This document shows positions 1 through 9,418 of a stretch of DNA of 64,000 nucleotides, piece after piece. The notes under the pieces are model-generated. The model was given only the letters and a program-made list of their open reading frames with translations. It made no database searches and was not told where the DNA came from. The number at the start of each line of letters is the position of its first letter. Position 1 is the first letter of the stretch. Source of the DNA: Caulobacter sp. SLTY (GTDB lineage Bacteria; Pseudomonadota; Alphaproteobacteria; Caulobacterales; Caulobacteraceae); NCBI RefSeq assembly GCF_009905535.1, contig NZ_JAAALA010000007.1, positions 62,001 to 126,000 on the forward strand, given 5' to 3'. The translations under genes and the position numbers were made by a program.

Positions 1-69
1 CTTTCGTTCGGCCTCGTCGGGTGGGGTCAGGTCGAAACCGAGGGCGGAGCGGGTGGCGGTCTGGGTCAT
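1..69 (-). CDS. Truncated N-terminus, possibly methionine sulfoxide reductase B
   Basis: An ATG at 69 on the minus strand opens a frame that runs off the left edge of the window, so only 23 codons are visible. They include [11 protein letters not shown], which resembles the start of some alphaproteobacterial MsrB proteins, but no catalytic motif is in view. It is divergent from the YbjQ-family gene. The function is a guess from the N-terminus alone. Confidence 0.35.
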   Translation of the reverse strand, partial: MTQTATRSALGFDLTPPDEAERK

Positions 70-129
70 GACCACCAATCTAAGGCGTGCGGGCCCGTCC
101 GCAATCATACCTTAGGGAGAGACTTCGCC

Positions 130-450
130 GTGATCACCTCCACCACCCCCACCGTCCCCGGCCGCGAGGTTGTCGAGAGCCTGGGTGTCGTTACCGGCGA
201 GGCCATCATCGGCGCCCACATCTTCCGCGACTTCTTCGCCGGGATCACCAACATCATCGGCGGCCGCGCCGGCGGCTATGAGAAGGCCTTGCGGCAGGCG
301 CGCGACATCGCCATCCAGGAAATGTGCGATGAAGCCCGTTCGCGCGGGGGCGAAGCGGTGATCGGCGTCGATCTCGACTATGAGGCGCTGGGGACTGACA
401 ACGGCATGCTGATGGTCAGCGCCAGTGGCACGGCCGTTAGACTCGGTTAG
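130..450 (+). CDS. YbjQ/UPF0145 family protein
   Basis: A 106-residue protein with the whole-length pattern of the YbjQ (UPF0145, so-called heavy-metal-binding) family: [14 protein letters not shown] near the N-terminus, the central [11 protein letters not shown] segment and the [13 protein letters not shown] strand. These small proteins form homo-pentamers in solved members; no biochemical role is established. The start is GTG at 130, preceded by a good GGGAG ribosome site about 11 bases upstream. It lies 88 bases before pccA on the same strand and may share its transcript. Confidence 0.85.
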   Translation: MITSTTPTVPGREVVESLGVVTGEAIIGAHIFRDFFAGITNIIGGRAGGYEKALRQARDIAIQEMCDEARSRGGEAVIGVDLDYEALGTDNGMLMVSASGTAVRLG

Positions 451-538
451 GCTCACCTAGCGTCGCCGTTGCCAAGGCCGTCCGGGCGGTCTAACCCCCA
501 CGCGCAAGAATGATGCGCGCAAGGGGTTCATCGGCCTG

Positions 539-2509
539 ATGTTTTCGAAGATTCTGATCGCCAACCGCGGCGAGATCGCCGTCCGTGTCATCAAGACCTG
601 CCGCCGGATGGGCATCAAGACCGTGGTGGTCTACTCCGAGGCTGACGCCGACAGCATGGCTGTCGAGATGGCCGATGAGAGCGTCTTCATCGGTCCGGCG
701 CCCGCCGCCCAGTCCTATCTGGTGGCCGACAAGATCATTGCCGCCTGTCGGGAGACCGGCGCGGAAGCCGTGCACCCCGGCTTCGGCTTCCTGTCGGAGA
801 ACGCCGGCTTCGCTCAGCGCTGCGCCGATGAGGGCATCGTCTTCATCGGCCCCAACCCCGGCGCCATCCAGGCGATGGGCGACAAGATCGAGAGCAAGAA
901 GTTCGCCCAGGCGGCCGGCGTCTCCTGCGTGCCTGGCCATATCGGCGAGATTGACGATACCGAACACGCCGTCCGCATCTCCGAGGAGATCGGCTATCCG
1001 GTGATGATCAAGGCCTCCGCCGGCGGCGGCGGCAAGGGCATCCGGGTGGCGCATAACCGCAAGGATGTCGAGGAAGGCTTCCCGGCCGTGCGCGCCGAAG
1101 CCAAGGCCAGCTTCGGCGACGACCGCATCTTCATCGAGAAGTTCATCGTCAGCCCGCGCCATATCGAGATCCAGGTGCTGGGCGACAAGCATGGCAACGT
1201 TGTCCACCTGTTCGAGCGGGAGTGCTCGATCCAGCGGCGGAACCAGAAGGTTATCGAGGAGGCCCCCTCCCCGCTGCTCGACCAGAAGACCCGCGACGCC
1301 ATGGGCGCCCAGGCCGTGGCGTTGGCGAAGGCGGTGAACTACGACAGCGCCGGGACGGTGGAATTCGTCGCCGGCCAGGACAAGAGCTTCTTCTTCCTGG
1401 AAATGAACACCCGCCTGCAGGTGGAGCATCCGGTCAGCGAGCTGATCACCGGGCTGGACCTGGTCGAGCAGATGATCCGCTCGGCCTATGGCGAGGCGCT
1501 GGCCTTCAAGCAGAAGGACCTGAAGATCAACGGCTGGGCTATCGAAAGCCGGATCTACGCCGAAGACCCCTATCGCAAGTTCCTGCCCTCGATCGGGCGG
1601 CTGGTCCGCTACGACCCGCCGGTCGAAGGCGAGCATGACGGCTATGTCGTGCGGAACGACGCCGGGGTGCGCGAGGGCGACGAGATCTCGATGTTCTACG
1701 ATCCGATGATCTCCAAGCTCTGCACCTGGGGCAAGACGCGGGAAGCGGCCATCGACGGCATGGGCCGGGCGCTGGAAGATTTCCACATCGAGGGACTGGG
1801 CCAGAACGTGCCGTTCCTGGCTGCGGTCATGGACCATCCCCGGTTCCGGTCGGGCAAACTGGCCACCAGCTTCATTGCCGACGAGTATCCCGAAGGCTTC
1901 CTGGGCGCGCCGCCGAGCGACGAGACGCTGGACGTCCTGACCGCCGCCGCTTCGGCGATGCACCAGATCCAGGTGTCGCGGATCGGCGCCAGCAAGCGCG
2001 GCGACTGGGTGGTGGTGATCGGTCATCGGCAGATCCCCATCCGACTGGACGCCACCGACGATGGCATGACCATCGCCCTGGGTGATCGCAGCCTGGAGCT
2101 GACCGACCTGGCCTGGCGTCCGGGACAGCCGCTGCTACGCGGTAAGCTGGACGGCAAGGCCTTCACCGTGACGGTCAAGCCGGCAGCCGAAGGGTTCGTC
2201 ATCCGTCACCGGGCGACCAGCACGAAAGTACTGGTGCTGACCCCCCGCTCGGCCGAGCTGCACACCAAGCTGCCGGAGCGCAAGCCGGCCGACACCTCCA
2301 AGATGATCATCAGCCCGATGCCGGGCCTGGTGGTATCGATGGACGTCGAGCTGGGCCAGCAGGTGCGCGAGGGTGAGGTGGTCTGCGTCATCGAGGCGAT
2401 GAAGATGCAGAACATCATCCGCGCCGAACGTGACGGGGTGGTCAAGGCCGTCTCGGCCAAGGGCGGCGACAGCGTGGCGGCCGATGAGGTGCTGGTGGAG
2501 TTCGCCTGA
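539..2509 (+). CDS. pccA: Propionyl-CoA carboxylase, biotin-containing alpha subunit
   Basis: A 656-residue biotin-dependent carboxylase subunit. It starts with KILIANRGEIAVRVI, typical of the biotin carboxylase fold, followed by the ATP-grasp domain with the glycine-rich loop KASAGGGGKG (about residues 160-170), a middle BT-like linker domain that docks onto the beta subunit, and a C-terminal biotinyl domain with EAMKMQN. The biotinylated lysine is K622, 35 residues from the end, the standard distance. It should carboxylate biotin with bicarbonate and ATP and, with PccB (3 kb downstream, opposite strand), turn propionyl-CoA into methylmalonyl-CoA. Length and linker favour PCC over acetyl-CoA carboxylase AccC (about 450 residues) or methylcrotonyl-CoA carboxylase. 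Confidence 0.9.
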   Translation: MFSKILIANRGEIAVRVIKTCRRMGIKTVVVYSEADADSMAVEMADESVFIGPAPAAQSYLVADKIIAACRETGAEAVHPGFGFLSENAGFAQRCADEGIVFIGPNPGAIQAMGDKIESKKFAQAAGVSCVPGHIGEIDDTEHAVRISEEIGYPVMIKASAGGGGKGIRVAHNRKDVEEGFPAVRAEAKASFGDDRIFIEKFIVSPRHIEIQVLGDKHGNVVHLFERECSIQRRNQKVIEEAPSPLLDQKTRDAMGAQAVALAKAVNYDSAGTVEFVAGQDKSFFFLEMNTRLQVEHPVSELITGLDLVEQMIRSAYGEALAFKQKDLKINGWAIESRIYAEDPYRKFLPSIGRLVRYDPPVEGEHDGYVVRNDAGVREGDEISMFYDPMISKLCTWGKTREAAIDGMGRALEDFHIEGLGQNVPFLAAVMDHPRFRSGKLATSFIADEYPEGFLGAPPSDETLDVLTAAASAMHQIQVSRIGASKRGDWVVVIGHRQIPIRLDATDDGMTIALGDRSLELTDLAWRPGQPLLRGKLDGKAFTVTVKPAAEGFVIRHRATSTKVLVLTPRSAELHTKLPERKPADTSKMIISPMPGLVVSMDVELGQQVREGEVVCVIEAMKMQNIIRAERDGVVKAVSAKGGDSVAADEVLVEFA

Positions 2510-2627
2510 CGGGCGATCTGTGGCGGCCGGGTAACAGGCCGCGACAACCTGCCGCGACTGTCGGCTACCCTCCTGATCAAAAGCCCCGGTTCCGCGTTAT
2601 TGTGAATAGGCAGGCGGGGTTGAGGCG

Positions 2628-3038
2628 ATGGGCGTTCCACATCTCTACAGTCTGGAGGGACGGATCGGGCGACGCGAGTTCGCGCTGACCGTGATCGGCA
2701 TCCTGTTCGCCACCTACTTCGCCACCTTCCTGCTGATCGTGATCGGCGGCGCCGGGTTCGCCAGCATGACCGGCGTGCGGGGCCTGGGCGAGGCGGCGGC
2801 CAAGCTGGCCGGCTGCCTGGTGGCGGCCCATGCGCTGTGGACGCTGAACGCGGCGGCCGTGAAGCGCTGTCACGACCGTGGCCTGTCAGGCTGGATGCTG
2901 ATGTTCGCCATGCCGCCGCTGATCGGCCAGATCTGGCTGTGCCTCAGCCTGATCACCGGACCGGGGGATGCCGAGGACAACCGCTTCGGCGAACCGCCGC
3001 GCAGCGCCGACCTTTCCCGCGACCCCGCCCTCGCCTAG
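2628..3038 (+). CDS. DUF805 membrane protein (copy 1)
   Basis: 136 residues with the DUF805 signature: GRIGRREF at the N-terminus, three or four hydrophobic helices, the KRCHDRGLSGW motif after the second helix, and a DNRFGEPP tail. DUF805 proteins (such as E. coli YhaH) are small inner-membrane proteins of unknown function. It is followed after 31 bases by a second DUF805 gene, so the two look like a tandem duplication that has diverged. Confidence 0.85.
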   Translation: MGVPHLYSLEGRIGRREFALTVIGILFATYFATFLLIVIGGAGFASMTGVRGLGEAAAKLAGCLVAAHALWTLNAAAVKRCHDRGLSGWMLMFAMPPLIGQIWLCLSLITGPGDAEDNRFGEPPRSADLSRDPALA

Positions 3039-3069
3039 ATAGGACAGGAGCGGCCGAAGGGCCTGGCGG

Positions 3070-3477
3070 GTGAGTCGGATGAACGGGCAACTGAACTTCG
3101 CGGAGCTGTTCTTCTCCTCGACCGGACGGTTGGGGCGCACGCCCTTCGTGATCGCCGGCGCGGCGGTCCTGGCCATTGCCTACCTCTACCTGTGGATCGT
3201 GCCCGGCGTGGTTCAGTGGTTCACCGGCTGGGTCGTCTATCCCGCCCTGCTGATCGCCGGCTGTTGCCTGTTGGCCAAGCGGTTGCATGACCGGGGTCGG
3301 TCGGGTTGGTGGGCCGGCATCGTGATTGTCGCCTTCGTGGCTGTCTGGCCGTTGCCAGAACACTTCTTCGACTTCATCTTCGCGGCCATTGTGGTCTGGG
3401 CGGTGGTCGAGCTGGGCGTCATGCCCGGCGAGGCCGGCGCCAACCGCTTTGGGCCGAGCCCCCTCAAAACAGCCTGA
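3070..3477 (+). CDS. DUF805 membrane protein (copy 2)
   Basis: 135 residues with the same DUF805 layout as its upstream neighbour: STGRLGRTPF, hydrophobic helices, KRLHDRGRSGWW and a final ANRFGPSP. Translation may start at the GTG at 3070 or at the ATG at 3079; the choice changes only three residues. The two copies share the motifs but little else, so the duplication is old. Function unknown. Confidence 0.85.
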   Translation: MSRMNGQLNFAELFFSSTGRLGRTPFVIAGAAVLAIAYLYLWIVPGVVQWFTGWVVYPALLIAGCCLLAKRLHDRGRSGWWAGIVIVAFVAVWPLPEHFFDFIFAAIVVWAVVELGVMPGEAGANRFGPSPLKTA

Positions 3478-3494
3478 TCTTTGGAGCTTAATCG

Positions 3495-3851
3495 ATGCGT
3501 TTCGTCCTGATCCCCGCCCTGGCTCTCGCCCTGGCCGCCGGCGCCGCTGTCGCCGCTGACCCGCTGAGCCCCGAGGCCGAAGCCGGCCTGGCCATCGCCA
3601 AGCAGTACGCCAAGTCCGACAAGATCAAGTTCCGCAAGGTGAAGGTCGGCGCCGACGGCAACGTCTGCGGCCTAGCCAGCATCGGCAGCGACCGCGACAC
3701 CGAGTTCATGGTCAACCCGACCGAACAGACCCTCTGGATCTATGAAGACGCCAAGGAGCCCTATTCGGACTTCGGCTATGGCGAAAAGATCCTCCGCAGC
3801 GCCGACCGTCCGGCGTTCGGCAAGTGGAAGGCCTGCCAGTCCGGCAAGTAA
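3495..3851 (+). CDS. Small secreted protein of unknown function
   Basis: 118 residues with a clear Sec signal peptide (MRFVLIPALALALAAGAAVA, cleavage expected after the AVAA region) and a mature part of about 95 residues with two cysteines that could form a disulfide. The mature region contains KIKFRKVKVGADGNVCG and a final FGKWKACQ. I do not recognise the family. It follows the DUF805 pair by 17 bases and is convergent with lipB, three bases away. Confidence 0.75.
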   Translation: MRFVLIPALALALAAGAAVAADPLSPEAEAGLAIAKQYAKSDKIKFRKVKVGADGNVCGLASIGSDRDTEFMVNPTEQTLWIYEDAKEPYSDFGYGEKILRSADRPAFGKWKACQSGK

Positions 3852-3854
3852 GGC

Positions 3855-4577
3855 TCAGATCGGCGCCGCCGTCTCGGCGACGGCGCCGAACACCTTCTCG
3901 AAACTCCGCTTCAACGCCGCATCGGCCTCGTCCATCGTCACCGGCAGGCCGAGGTCGACCAGGCTGGTCACCCCGTGCTCGGTCACACCGCAGGGCACGA
4001 TGCCGTCGAAGTGCGACAGGTCGGGTTCGACGTTCAAACTGATGCCATGGAAGCTGACCCAGCGGCGCAGCTTCACCCCGATGGCGGCGATCTTGTCCTC
4101 TCGCGCCCAGCCCGGCCCCTTGCGCTCGACCCAGACGCCGACGCGGCCCTCGCGCACTTCTCCCTCCACGTTGAAGGCGCCAAGCGCCCCGATCACCCAG
4201 GCCTCCAGCGCCGCCACGAAGGCCCGCACGTCGCGTTTGCGGTGGGTAAGGTCAAGCATCACATAGGCCACCCGCTGGCCAGGCCCGTGATAGGTGTACT
4301 GCCCTCCCCGGCCGCTCTCGAACACCGGGAACCGCTCGGGCTCGATCAGGTCCGAGGCCTTGGCCGAAACCCCGGCGGTGTAGAGCGGCGGATGCTCCAG
4401 CAGCCAGATCAGTTCGCTCGCCGTCCCATCGGCAATGGCCGCCGCGCGGGCTTCCATCGCGGCGACCGCCTCGGCATAGCCCACCGGCCCGCGCGACACC
4501 GCCCAGCCCGCAGGCGCGCCGTCGTCGCGTCCGAAAATCGGCGCCGAAACCTCGGGACTTAACAGGTGATCAAGCAT
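3855..4577 (-). CDS. lipB: Octanoyltransferase (lipoate biosynthesis)
   Basis: 240 residues of the LipB family. It transfers octanoyl groups from acyl carrier protein to lipoyl domains of 2-oxoacid dehydrogenases and the glycine cleavage H protein, in the cytoplasm. Visible signatures are the substrate loop [12 protein letters not shown], the catalytic lysine K169 in IAAIGVK and the catalytic cysteine C196 in GIVPCGV. Length is typical. It is divergent from the FliN-like gene, with 53 bases between the starts. Confidence 0.95.
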   Translation of the reverse strand: MLDHLLSPEVSAPIFGRDDGAPAGWAVSRGPVGYAEAVAAMEARAAAIADGTASELIWLLEHPPLYTAGVSAKASDLIEPERFPVFESGRGGQYTYHGPGQRVAYVMLDLTHRKRDVRAFVAALEAWVIGALGAFNVEGEVREGRVGVWVERKGPGWAREDKIAAIGVKLRRWVSFHGISLNVEPDLSHFDGIVPCGVTEHGVTSLVDLGLPVTMDEADAALKRSFEKVFGAVAETAAPI

Positions 4578-4630
4578 GTTCCCGTCAATGTGGGGGCTGC
4601 GCGGACTTCGCGCGAGGGATTGGGCGTTCT

Positions 4631-4882
4631 GTGAGCCAGGTCAAGTCGGTCAACGTTGAGATTTCCGTGGTCCTGGGCCGCTCCCAGCTGCCTATGGCCC
4701 AGCTGTTGCGCATGGGCCGCGGCGCGGTCATCCCCCTGGACGCCAAGGCAACCGACGAAGTCTGGATCCTGGCCAACAATCACCCGGTCGCCCGCGGCGA
4801 AATCCAGATCAACGAAGACAAGATCAGCATCGCCGTGACGCGGGCCGCGGATGTTTATGACTTTATGGCCGGTGGTGGGTAA
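4631..4882 (+). CDS. fliN: FliN/SpoA-domain flagellar motor switch protein
   Basis: 83 residues that are almost entirely a SpoA domain: [15 protein letters not shown], then [13 protein letters not shown] and [15 protein letters not shown], the standard FliN beta-strand pattern. FliN forms the base of the flagellar C-ring and binds FliM and the export apparatus. The start is GTG at 4631. It is short for FliN (usually 100-140 residues) and stands alone, away from other flagellar genes, so it may be a second FliN-like protein rather than the main one. Its last 28 bases overlap the 3' end of the convergent vapC gene. Confidence 0.8.
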   Translation: MSQVKSVNVEISVVLGRSQLPMAQLLRMGRGAVIPLDAKATDEVWILANNHPVARGEIQINEDKISIAVTRAADVYDFMAGGG

Positions 4883-5265
4883 GCCGCCCTTATGTCCGTG
4901 AGGGCAAAGTCATTGCCCTTGTAGAGCAATGGTCCATTGAGAGTTTTCGCTGTGGCGTAAGCAAAGCAATCGCCCATGTTCAGGGCTGCGGGATGGCGAC
5001 CTTTTCCGAAGCGCCGCCAAGCTGCCCAAGCTAGCTCCAGTTCCAGCGGGCCGACGGGAGCGATCCTGACAGCGCCAGCATCGAGGAGATCCTCCAAAAC
5101 TGAACTGGCCTCTGGCAGACGGCGCGCGACTGTAACCCTCGCCTCCCAAAGGTTCAGCGCTGAAATGGAGGTATTCGCCTCCGCCAAAAGCAGGTTCCGA
5201 TAGTCCTCGCCTTCAGACTCTCTGAGGCAGATTGCGCACAGCGCCGAGGCATCGACGACCATCAC
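4855..5265 (-). CDS. vapC: PIN-domain ribonuclease toxin, VapC type
   Basis: 136 residues with a PIN-like fold. The four acidic metal-binding residues expected for an active nuclease are present: D5 in MVVDAS, E41 in LWEAR, D99 in NMGDCFAYA and D119 in KGNDFALTD. VapC toxins cut tRNA or rRNA when released from VapB. The start overlaps the end of the antitoxin gene by 4 bases (translational coupling). The 3' end runs 28 bases into the convergent fliN gene, which suggests insertion of the module by the side of an older gene. Confidence 0.9.
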   Translation of the reverse strand: MMVVDASALCAICLRESEGEDYRNLLLAEANTSISALNLWEARVTVARRLPEASSVLEDLLDAGAVRIAPVGPLELELAWAAWRRFGKGRHPAALNMGDCFAYATAKTLNGPLLYKGNDFALTDIRAAYPPPAIKS

Positions 5266-5519
5266 GCTGGAAGACCATCCTCGTCATAAAGCTCGTCGAT
5301 CAGCTCGTTACAGGAAGGGCCGGACGGAACCTTCAGTCGATCAATCCGAGCGAAAACGGCCTTCAGACGGGCTTCTCGCTCGTCCTGCTCCGATGGCGTT
5401 GCCTTCGCCGCGTAATCTTCCAGCGCCGCTCTCACCACTTCGGTGATGGGCTTGCGATGTCGAGCCGCGAGTTCGCGAGCGAGCTTGTCCGTATCGGGAT
5501 CGCGAATGCTGAGGGTCAT
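5262..5519 (-). CDS. vapB: VapB-type antitoxin
   Basis: 85 residues resembling the Rv0623/VapB antitoxin family: an N-terminal ribbon-helix-helix region (MTLSIRDPDTDKLARELAARH, with KPITEVVRAALEDY as the helical part) and an acidic C-terminus (NELIDELYDEDGLPA) that would wrap the VapC active site. It is first in the vapBC operon and should autorepress it. It starts 55 bases after the end of pccB on the same strand. Confidence 0.88.
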   Translation of the reverse strand: MTLSIRDPDTDKLARELAARHRKPITEVVRAALEDYAAKATPSEQDEREARLKAVFARIDRLKVPSGPSCNELIDELYDEDGLPA

Positions 5520-5574
5520 TGTATGACTCCGAACGAAACGAAGTCATACAGATAGCATCTCGGCCCCCAAATCG

Positions 5575-7107
5575 CTACAGCGGGATGTTGTCGTGCTTCT
5601 TCCAGGGGTTGGACAGCTCCTTGCCCCGCAAGCTGCGGAACGCCCGCACCAGTCGCCGACGTGTGCCGTGCGGCATGATCACGTCGTCGATGTAGCCGCG
5701 GCTCGCCGCCACGAATGGGTTGGCGAAGCGGGCTTTGTAGTCGGCTTCCTTTTCGGCGATCTTTTCCGGGTCGCCGATGTCGGCGCGGAAGATGATCTCG
5801 ACGGCCCCCTTGGAGCCCATGACGGCAATCTCGGCGGTCGGCCAGGCGTAGTTGACGTCGCCGCGCAGGTGTTTGGAGCTCATCACGTCGTAGGCGCCGC
5901 CGTAGGCCTTGCGGGTGATCAGCGTGACCTTCGGGACGGTGGCTTCGGCGTAGGCGAACAGCAGCTTGGCGCCGTGTTTGATCAAGCCGCCGTACTCTTG
6001 CTTGGTGCCCGGCATGAAGCCCGGCACGTCGACCAGGGTCAGGATCGGGATGTTGAAGGCGTCGCAGAAGCGGACGAAGCGGGCCGCCTTGCGGCTGCTG
6101 TCGATGTCCAGGACGCCGGCCAGGACCTGCGGCTGGTTGGCGACGATGCCGATCGTCTCCCCGTCCATGCGGGCGAAGCCGCAGACGATGTTCTTGGCCC
6201 ACTCACTTGAAATTTCGAAGAAATCGGCCTCATCGACAATCTTGAGGATCAATTCCTTGATGTCGTAGGGCTTGTTCGGGTTGGCCGGCACCAGGGTGTC
6301 GAGGCTGGGTTCAGCCCGGTCGCCCGGATCGAAGCTTTCGCGGATCGGCGCATCCTCGCGGTTCGAGGAGGGCAGGAAGTCGATCAGGCGGCGAACCTGG
6401 GTGAGGGCCTCCAGGTCGTTGTCGAACGCCCCCTCGGCGACGCCGGACTTGGCGGCATGGACACGGGCGCCGCCCAGGTCCTCGTGGCTGACCGTCTCGT
6501 TGGTGACCGTCTTCACCACGTCCGGGCCGGTCACGTACATGTAGGAGGTGTCCTTCACCATGAAGATGAAGTCGGTCATAGCCGGCGAATAGACGTCGCC
6601 GCCCGCGCAGGGGCCCATGATCACGCTGATCTGCGGGATCACGCCGCTGCTGAGCACATTCTCGAGGAAGATGTCGGCATAGCCGGCCAGGCTGTCGACA
6701 CCCTCCTGGATGCGGGCGCCGCCGGCGTCGAACAGGCCGATGATCGGGGCGCCGACCTTGGCCGCCTGGCGCTGGACCTTGACGATCTTCTGGGCGTGGG
6801 CGCCCGACAGCGAGCCGCCGAAGACGGTGAAATCCTTGGAGAAGACGAAGACCACCTTGCCGTTGATGGTGCCCCAGCCGGTGACCACGCCGTCGCCGGC
6901 GATCTTCTGGTCCTGCATGCCGAAGTCGTGGCTGCGGTGCTCGACGAACATGTCGAACTCTTCGAACGAATCCTCATCGAGCAGCAGGTCGATCCGCTCG
7001 CGGGCGGTCAGCTTGCCCTTGGCGTGCTGGCTGGCGATGCGGCGCTCGCCGCCACCGGCCCGGGCCTGTTCGCGCCGACGCTCAAGCTCTTCGAGGATGT
7101 CCTTCAC
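5575..7107 (-). CDS. pccB: Propionyl-CoA carboxylase, carboxyltransferase beta subunit
   Basis: 510 residues, the normal PccB length, with two crotonase-like carboxyltransferase halves. Visible signatures are [20 protein letters not shown], the acyl-CoA pocket segment [14 protein letters not shown], the oxyanion segment [13 protein letters not shown] in the first half and [15 protein letters not shown] and [15 protein letters not shown] in the second, ending [11 protein letters not shown] as in other PCC beta chains. With PccA it makes methylmalonyl-CoA for propionate and odd-chain or branched amino acid breakdown. It is convergent with pccA and not in the same operon; the ATP12-like gene lies upstream on the same strand. 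Confidence 0.95.
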   Translation of the reverse strand: MKDILEELERRREQARAGGGERRIASQHAKGKLTARERIDLLLDEDSFEEFDMFVEHRSHDFGMQDQKIAGDGVVTGWGTINGKVVFVFSKDFTVFGGSLSGAHAQKIVKVQRQAAKVGAPIIGLFDAGGARIQEGVDSLAGYADIFLENVLSSGVIPQISVIMGPCAGGDVYSPAMTDFIFMVKDTSYMYVTGPDVVKTVTNETVSHEDLGGARVHAAKSGVAEGAFDNDLEALTQVRRLIDFLPSSNREDAPIRESFDPGDRAEPSLDTLVPANPNKPYDIKELILKIVDEADFFEISSEWAKNIVCGFARMDGETIGIVANQPQVLAGVLDIDSSRKAARFVRFCDAFNIPILTLVDVPGFMPGTKQEYGGLIKHGAKLLFAYAEATVPKVTLITRKAYGGAYDVMSSKHLRGDVNYAWPTAEIAVMGSKGAVEIIFRADIGDPEKIAEKEADYKARFANPFVAASRGYIDDVIMPHGTRRRLVRAFRSLRGKELSNPWKKHDNIPL

Positions 7108-7191
7108 GCGCCCATCTCCATCAATCTGTCAGGGCACGGGTTAAAGGGCGCACGGGTACGGCGCAAGCGTCCCGCTAGGTCAGCCGAAAGG

Positions 7192-7920
7192 TCAGCGAAG
7201 GGCCGCGAACCAAGCGCCGATCATGGCGGCCTCGGCGCGCAGCTTCTGGGTCCGCTCGGCGGCCTCCTCGTCGACGCCCCACTGGCTTTCCTGCCAGGCT
7301 TCATCGAGACGGGAGAGGTTGTAGGCCTGCTCTCCGGTCAACTCACCCCGCTGCACCGCCAGGGCCAGAAGGGCCGAGCCGAACAGGGGCGTGGCATGGG
7401 CCACGCCGATCAGGTGGAAGTCGTCGAGAGCAAGGGCGTGGGTCTTGATCGTCGACAGGGTCTGCGGATCCTGTGGGCAATGAACGATCCCGGTCGCCCG
7501 CTTCATCTGCACGCCCAGCTCCCGCTCCGCCCATTGAAGCATCGGCTCCCAGGCCGCCGTCTGCTGGGCAAACAGCTGGGCCGGCGCATCGGCGAAGTAG
7601 CAGAGGACGTCGGAGCCGGCATATCGGGCCACCTCATCGGCGAGGCCCTCGCGCGCCGCCGCCGCCTTTTCAATGGCGGTGAAGGCGAGGCGCGTCGCCG
7701 GCATCGCGGCCAGCAGGATGAACTCCCCCTGCCCCGCCCATTCGGCCGCCGTCAGTTCGGCCAGGCCCTGGGTCGGCAGCACCAAGGGAAAGCCGCCAGG
7801 GCTCTTGGGCGAGCGGCCGTCCAGGCGCACCGCGAAGCCTTCCTCTGCGGCCTCAACCGTGACGGACTTGTAGAACCGCCTCGCGGTCTGCACGGTGTCA
7901 TCGGGGCCCTTCAGCGCCAT
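7192..7920 (-). CDS. ATP12-family F1-ATPase assembly chaperone
   Basis: 242 residues starting at the ATG at 7920 (MALKGPDDTVQTARRFYK). The sequence follows the ATP12 family: RRFYKSVTVE, the RLDGRSPKSP motif, LAELTAAEWAGQ, and DVLCYFADAPAQL. ATP12 assists assembly of the F1 alpha subunit; alphaproteobacteria keep a homologue of the mitochondrial protein. An open frame continues upstream, but its extra N-terminus overlaps the divergent DUF1800 gene and lacks family similarity. It precedes pccB by 84 bases. Confidence 0.88.
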   Translation of the reverse strand: MALKGPDDTVQTARRFYKSVTVEAAEEGFAVRLDGRSPKSPGGFPLVLPTQGLAELTAAEWAGQGEFILLAAMPATRLAFTAIEKAAAAREGLADEVARYAGSDVLCYFADAPAQLFAQQTAAWEPMLQWAERELGVQMKRATGIVHCPQDPQTLSTIKTHALALDDFHLIGVAHATPLFGSALLALAVQRGELTGEQAYNLSRLDEAWQESQWGVDEEAAERTQKLRAEAAMIGAWFAALR

Positions 7921-8005
7921 GCTTGCTCCTTCATCGCGACGGAAGCGCGCCGCGAGGGCGTGGAAGTGGGGCAAGCCGGCGTTTGTTGCAAGGAGGCGAA
8001 AGCCC

Positions 8006-9418
8006 TTGGCCCTTTCCAAAGAGATGCGAGCGGCGATCGCGGCCACCCGGTTCGGCCTCGGCGCCCGGCCCGGCGAACTGGCCGAGGCGGCCGGCGATCC
8101 CCAGGGCTGGCTGGCGGGCCAGATCGTCGGTCGGGGCGCGGACCTGGCCCTTCCCAACACCGACCTCAGCGCCAGGCGGGTTCACGACCTGCGCGAATTT
8201 CGCCAAGACCGCCGCCAGATGCGCCAGCAGGAAGCCGGCATGGGCGAGGACGACGTCTCGCCCGAACGCGATCCGGTCCGCCGCGCCGGCCGGATGATCC
8301 GTGAAACCGGGGCGGAAGACTTCCTCGAACGGGCCCGCCTGGCCGCCACCACACCGGCATCGTTCCGGGAGCGTTGGGCCCTGTTCTGGTGCAACCACTT
8401 CACGGTGTCGGGGATCAAGCTGGCCACCGCCACCACGGTCGGCCCCTTTGAACGGGAAGCGATCCGTCCGCGGGTATTCGGTCGCTTCGAGGACATGCTG
8501 ATCGCCTCGACCGCCCATCCGGGCATGCTGCTCTACCTCGACCAGGCCCAGTCGATCGGCCCCAACACCCAGGCCGCCAAGTTCATGAGCCGACGGCCGC
8601 AAGCCCAGCGCCTGGGCGGCCTGAACGAAAACCTGGCCCGGGAGATCCTGGAACTGCACACCGTCGGTGTGAACGGCGGCTACACACAGGCCGACGTCAC
8701 CGAGTTCGCCTATTGCCTGACCGGCTGGAGCGTCGGCGGTCCGCGCGAGCGTCAACGATCCGGCTACTTCGTCTTCCGTGAGGCGGCCCACGAACCCGGT
8801 CCCCGCACGGTGTTGGGCAAACGCTATCCGGACGACGGGGTGAACCAGGCCGCGGCGGTGATGAAGGACCTGGCGGCGCACCCGAAGACCGCCCGCTTCG
8901 TCTGCACCAAGATCGCCCGCCACTTCGTCTCCGACACTCCCTCCCCGGCCCTGGTCGCCGACCTGGAGAAGGCCTGGCTGGCCACTGGCGGAGACCTGGC
9001 CCAGGTGGCCCGCGCCCTGATCGCCTCGCCCCCCGCCTGGGCCCCCGAGCCGTCCAAGTTCAAGACGCCCTATGAGTTCGTCATCTCCAGTTACCGCGCC
9101 ATCGGCGGCCAGCCGGCGGCCATCGAGCACCTGGGCATGCTGGCGGGCCTCGGCCAGCGGCCCTTCGCCCCGCCCTCTCCCAAGGGCTGGCCGGACGAGG
9201 CGGCGCACTGGGCGGCGCCGGACGCCATCGTCAAACGGATGAACTGGGCCGAAGCCTTCTCCGCCGTGATCGCCCCGACCCGCGACCCTGACGCCATCGC
9301 CAGACTGGCCCTCGGGCCCAGGCTGACCGAGCCCGTCGCCAAGGCCGTGGCCCGCGCCGAATCGCGGCCCGAGGCCATGTCCCTGCTTCTGATGTCTCCG
9401 GAGTTCCAGCGCCGATGA
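8006..9418 (+). CDS. DUF1800 family protein
   Basis: 470 residues of the DUF1800 family, recognised by ATRFGLGARPGEL at the N-terminus, FWCNHFTVS, LYLDQAQSIGPN, and the block LNENLAREILELHTVGVNGGYTQADVTEFA. I place the start at the TTG at 8006 because it has a perfect AAGGAGG ribosome site at 7990-7996, nine bases upstream, and brings the family N-terminus to residue 2; upstream starts overlap the divergent ATP12 gene. DUF1800 genes are almost always paired with DUF1501 genes, as here (ATGA overlap at 9415-9418). The function is not established. Confidence 0.9.
   Translation: MALSKEMRAAIAATRFGLGARPGELAEAAGDPQGWLAGQIVGRGADLALPNTDLSARRVHDLREFRQDRRQMRQQEAGMGEDDVSPERDPVRRAGRMIRETGAEDFLERARLAATTPASFRERWALFWCNHFTVSGIKLATATTVGPFEREAIRPRVFGRFEDMLIASTAHPGMLLYLDQAQSIGPNTQAAKFMSRRPQAQRLGGLNENLAREILELHTVGVNGGYTQADVTEFAYCLTGWSVGGPRERQRSGYFVFREAAHEPGPRTVLGKRYPDDGVNQAAAVMKDLAAHPKTARFVCTKIARHFVSDTPSPALVADLEKAWLATGGDLAQVARALIASPPAWAPEPSKFKTPYEFVISSYRAIGGQPAAIEHLGMLAGLGQRPFAPPSPKGWPDEAAHWAAPDAIVKRMNWAEAFSAVIAPTRDPDAIARLALGPRLTEPVAKAVARAESRPEAMSLLLMSPEFQRR

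Noticed and set aside
491-2026. Long open frame antisense to pccA
   Set aside because: GC-rich codon bias opens the opposite frame; the product has no recognisable family pattern and the plus-strand product is unmistakable.
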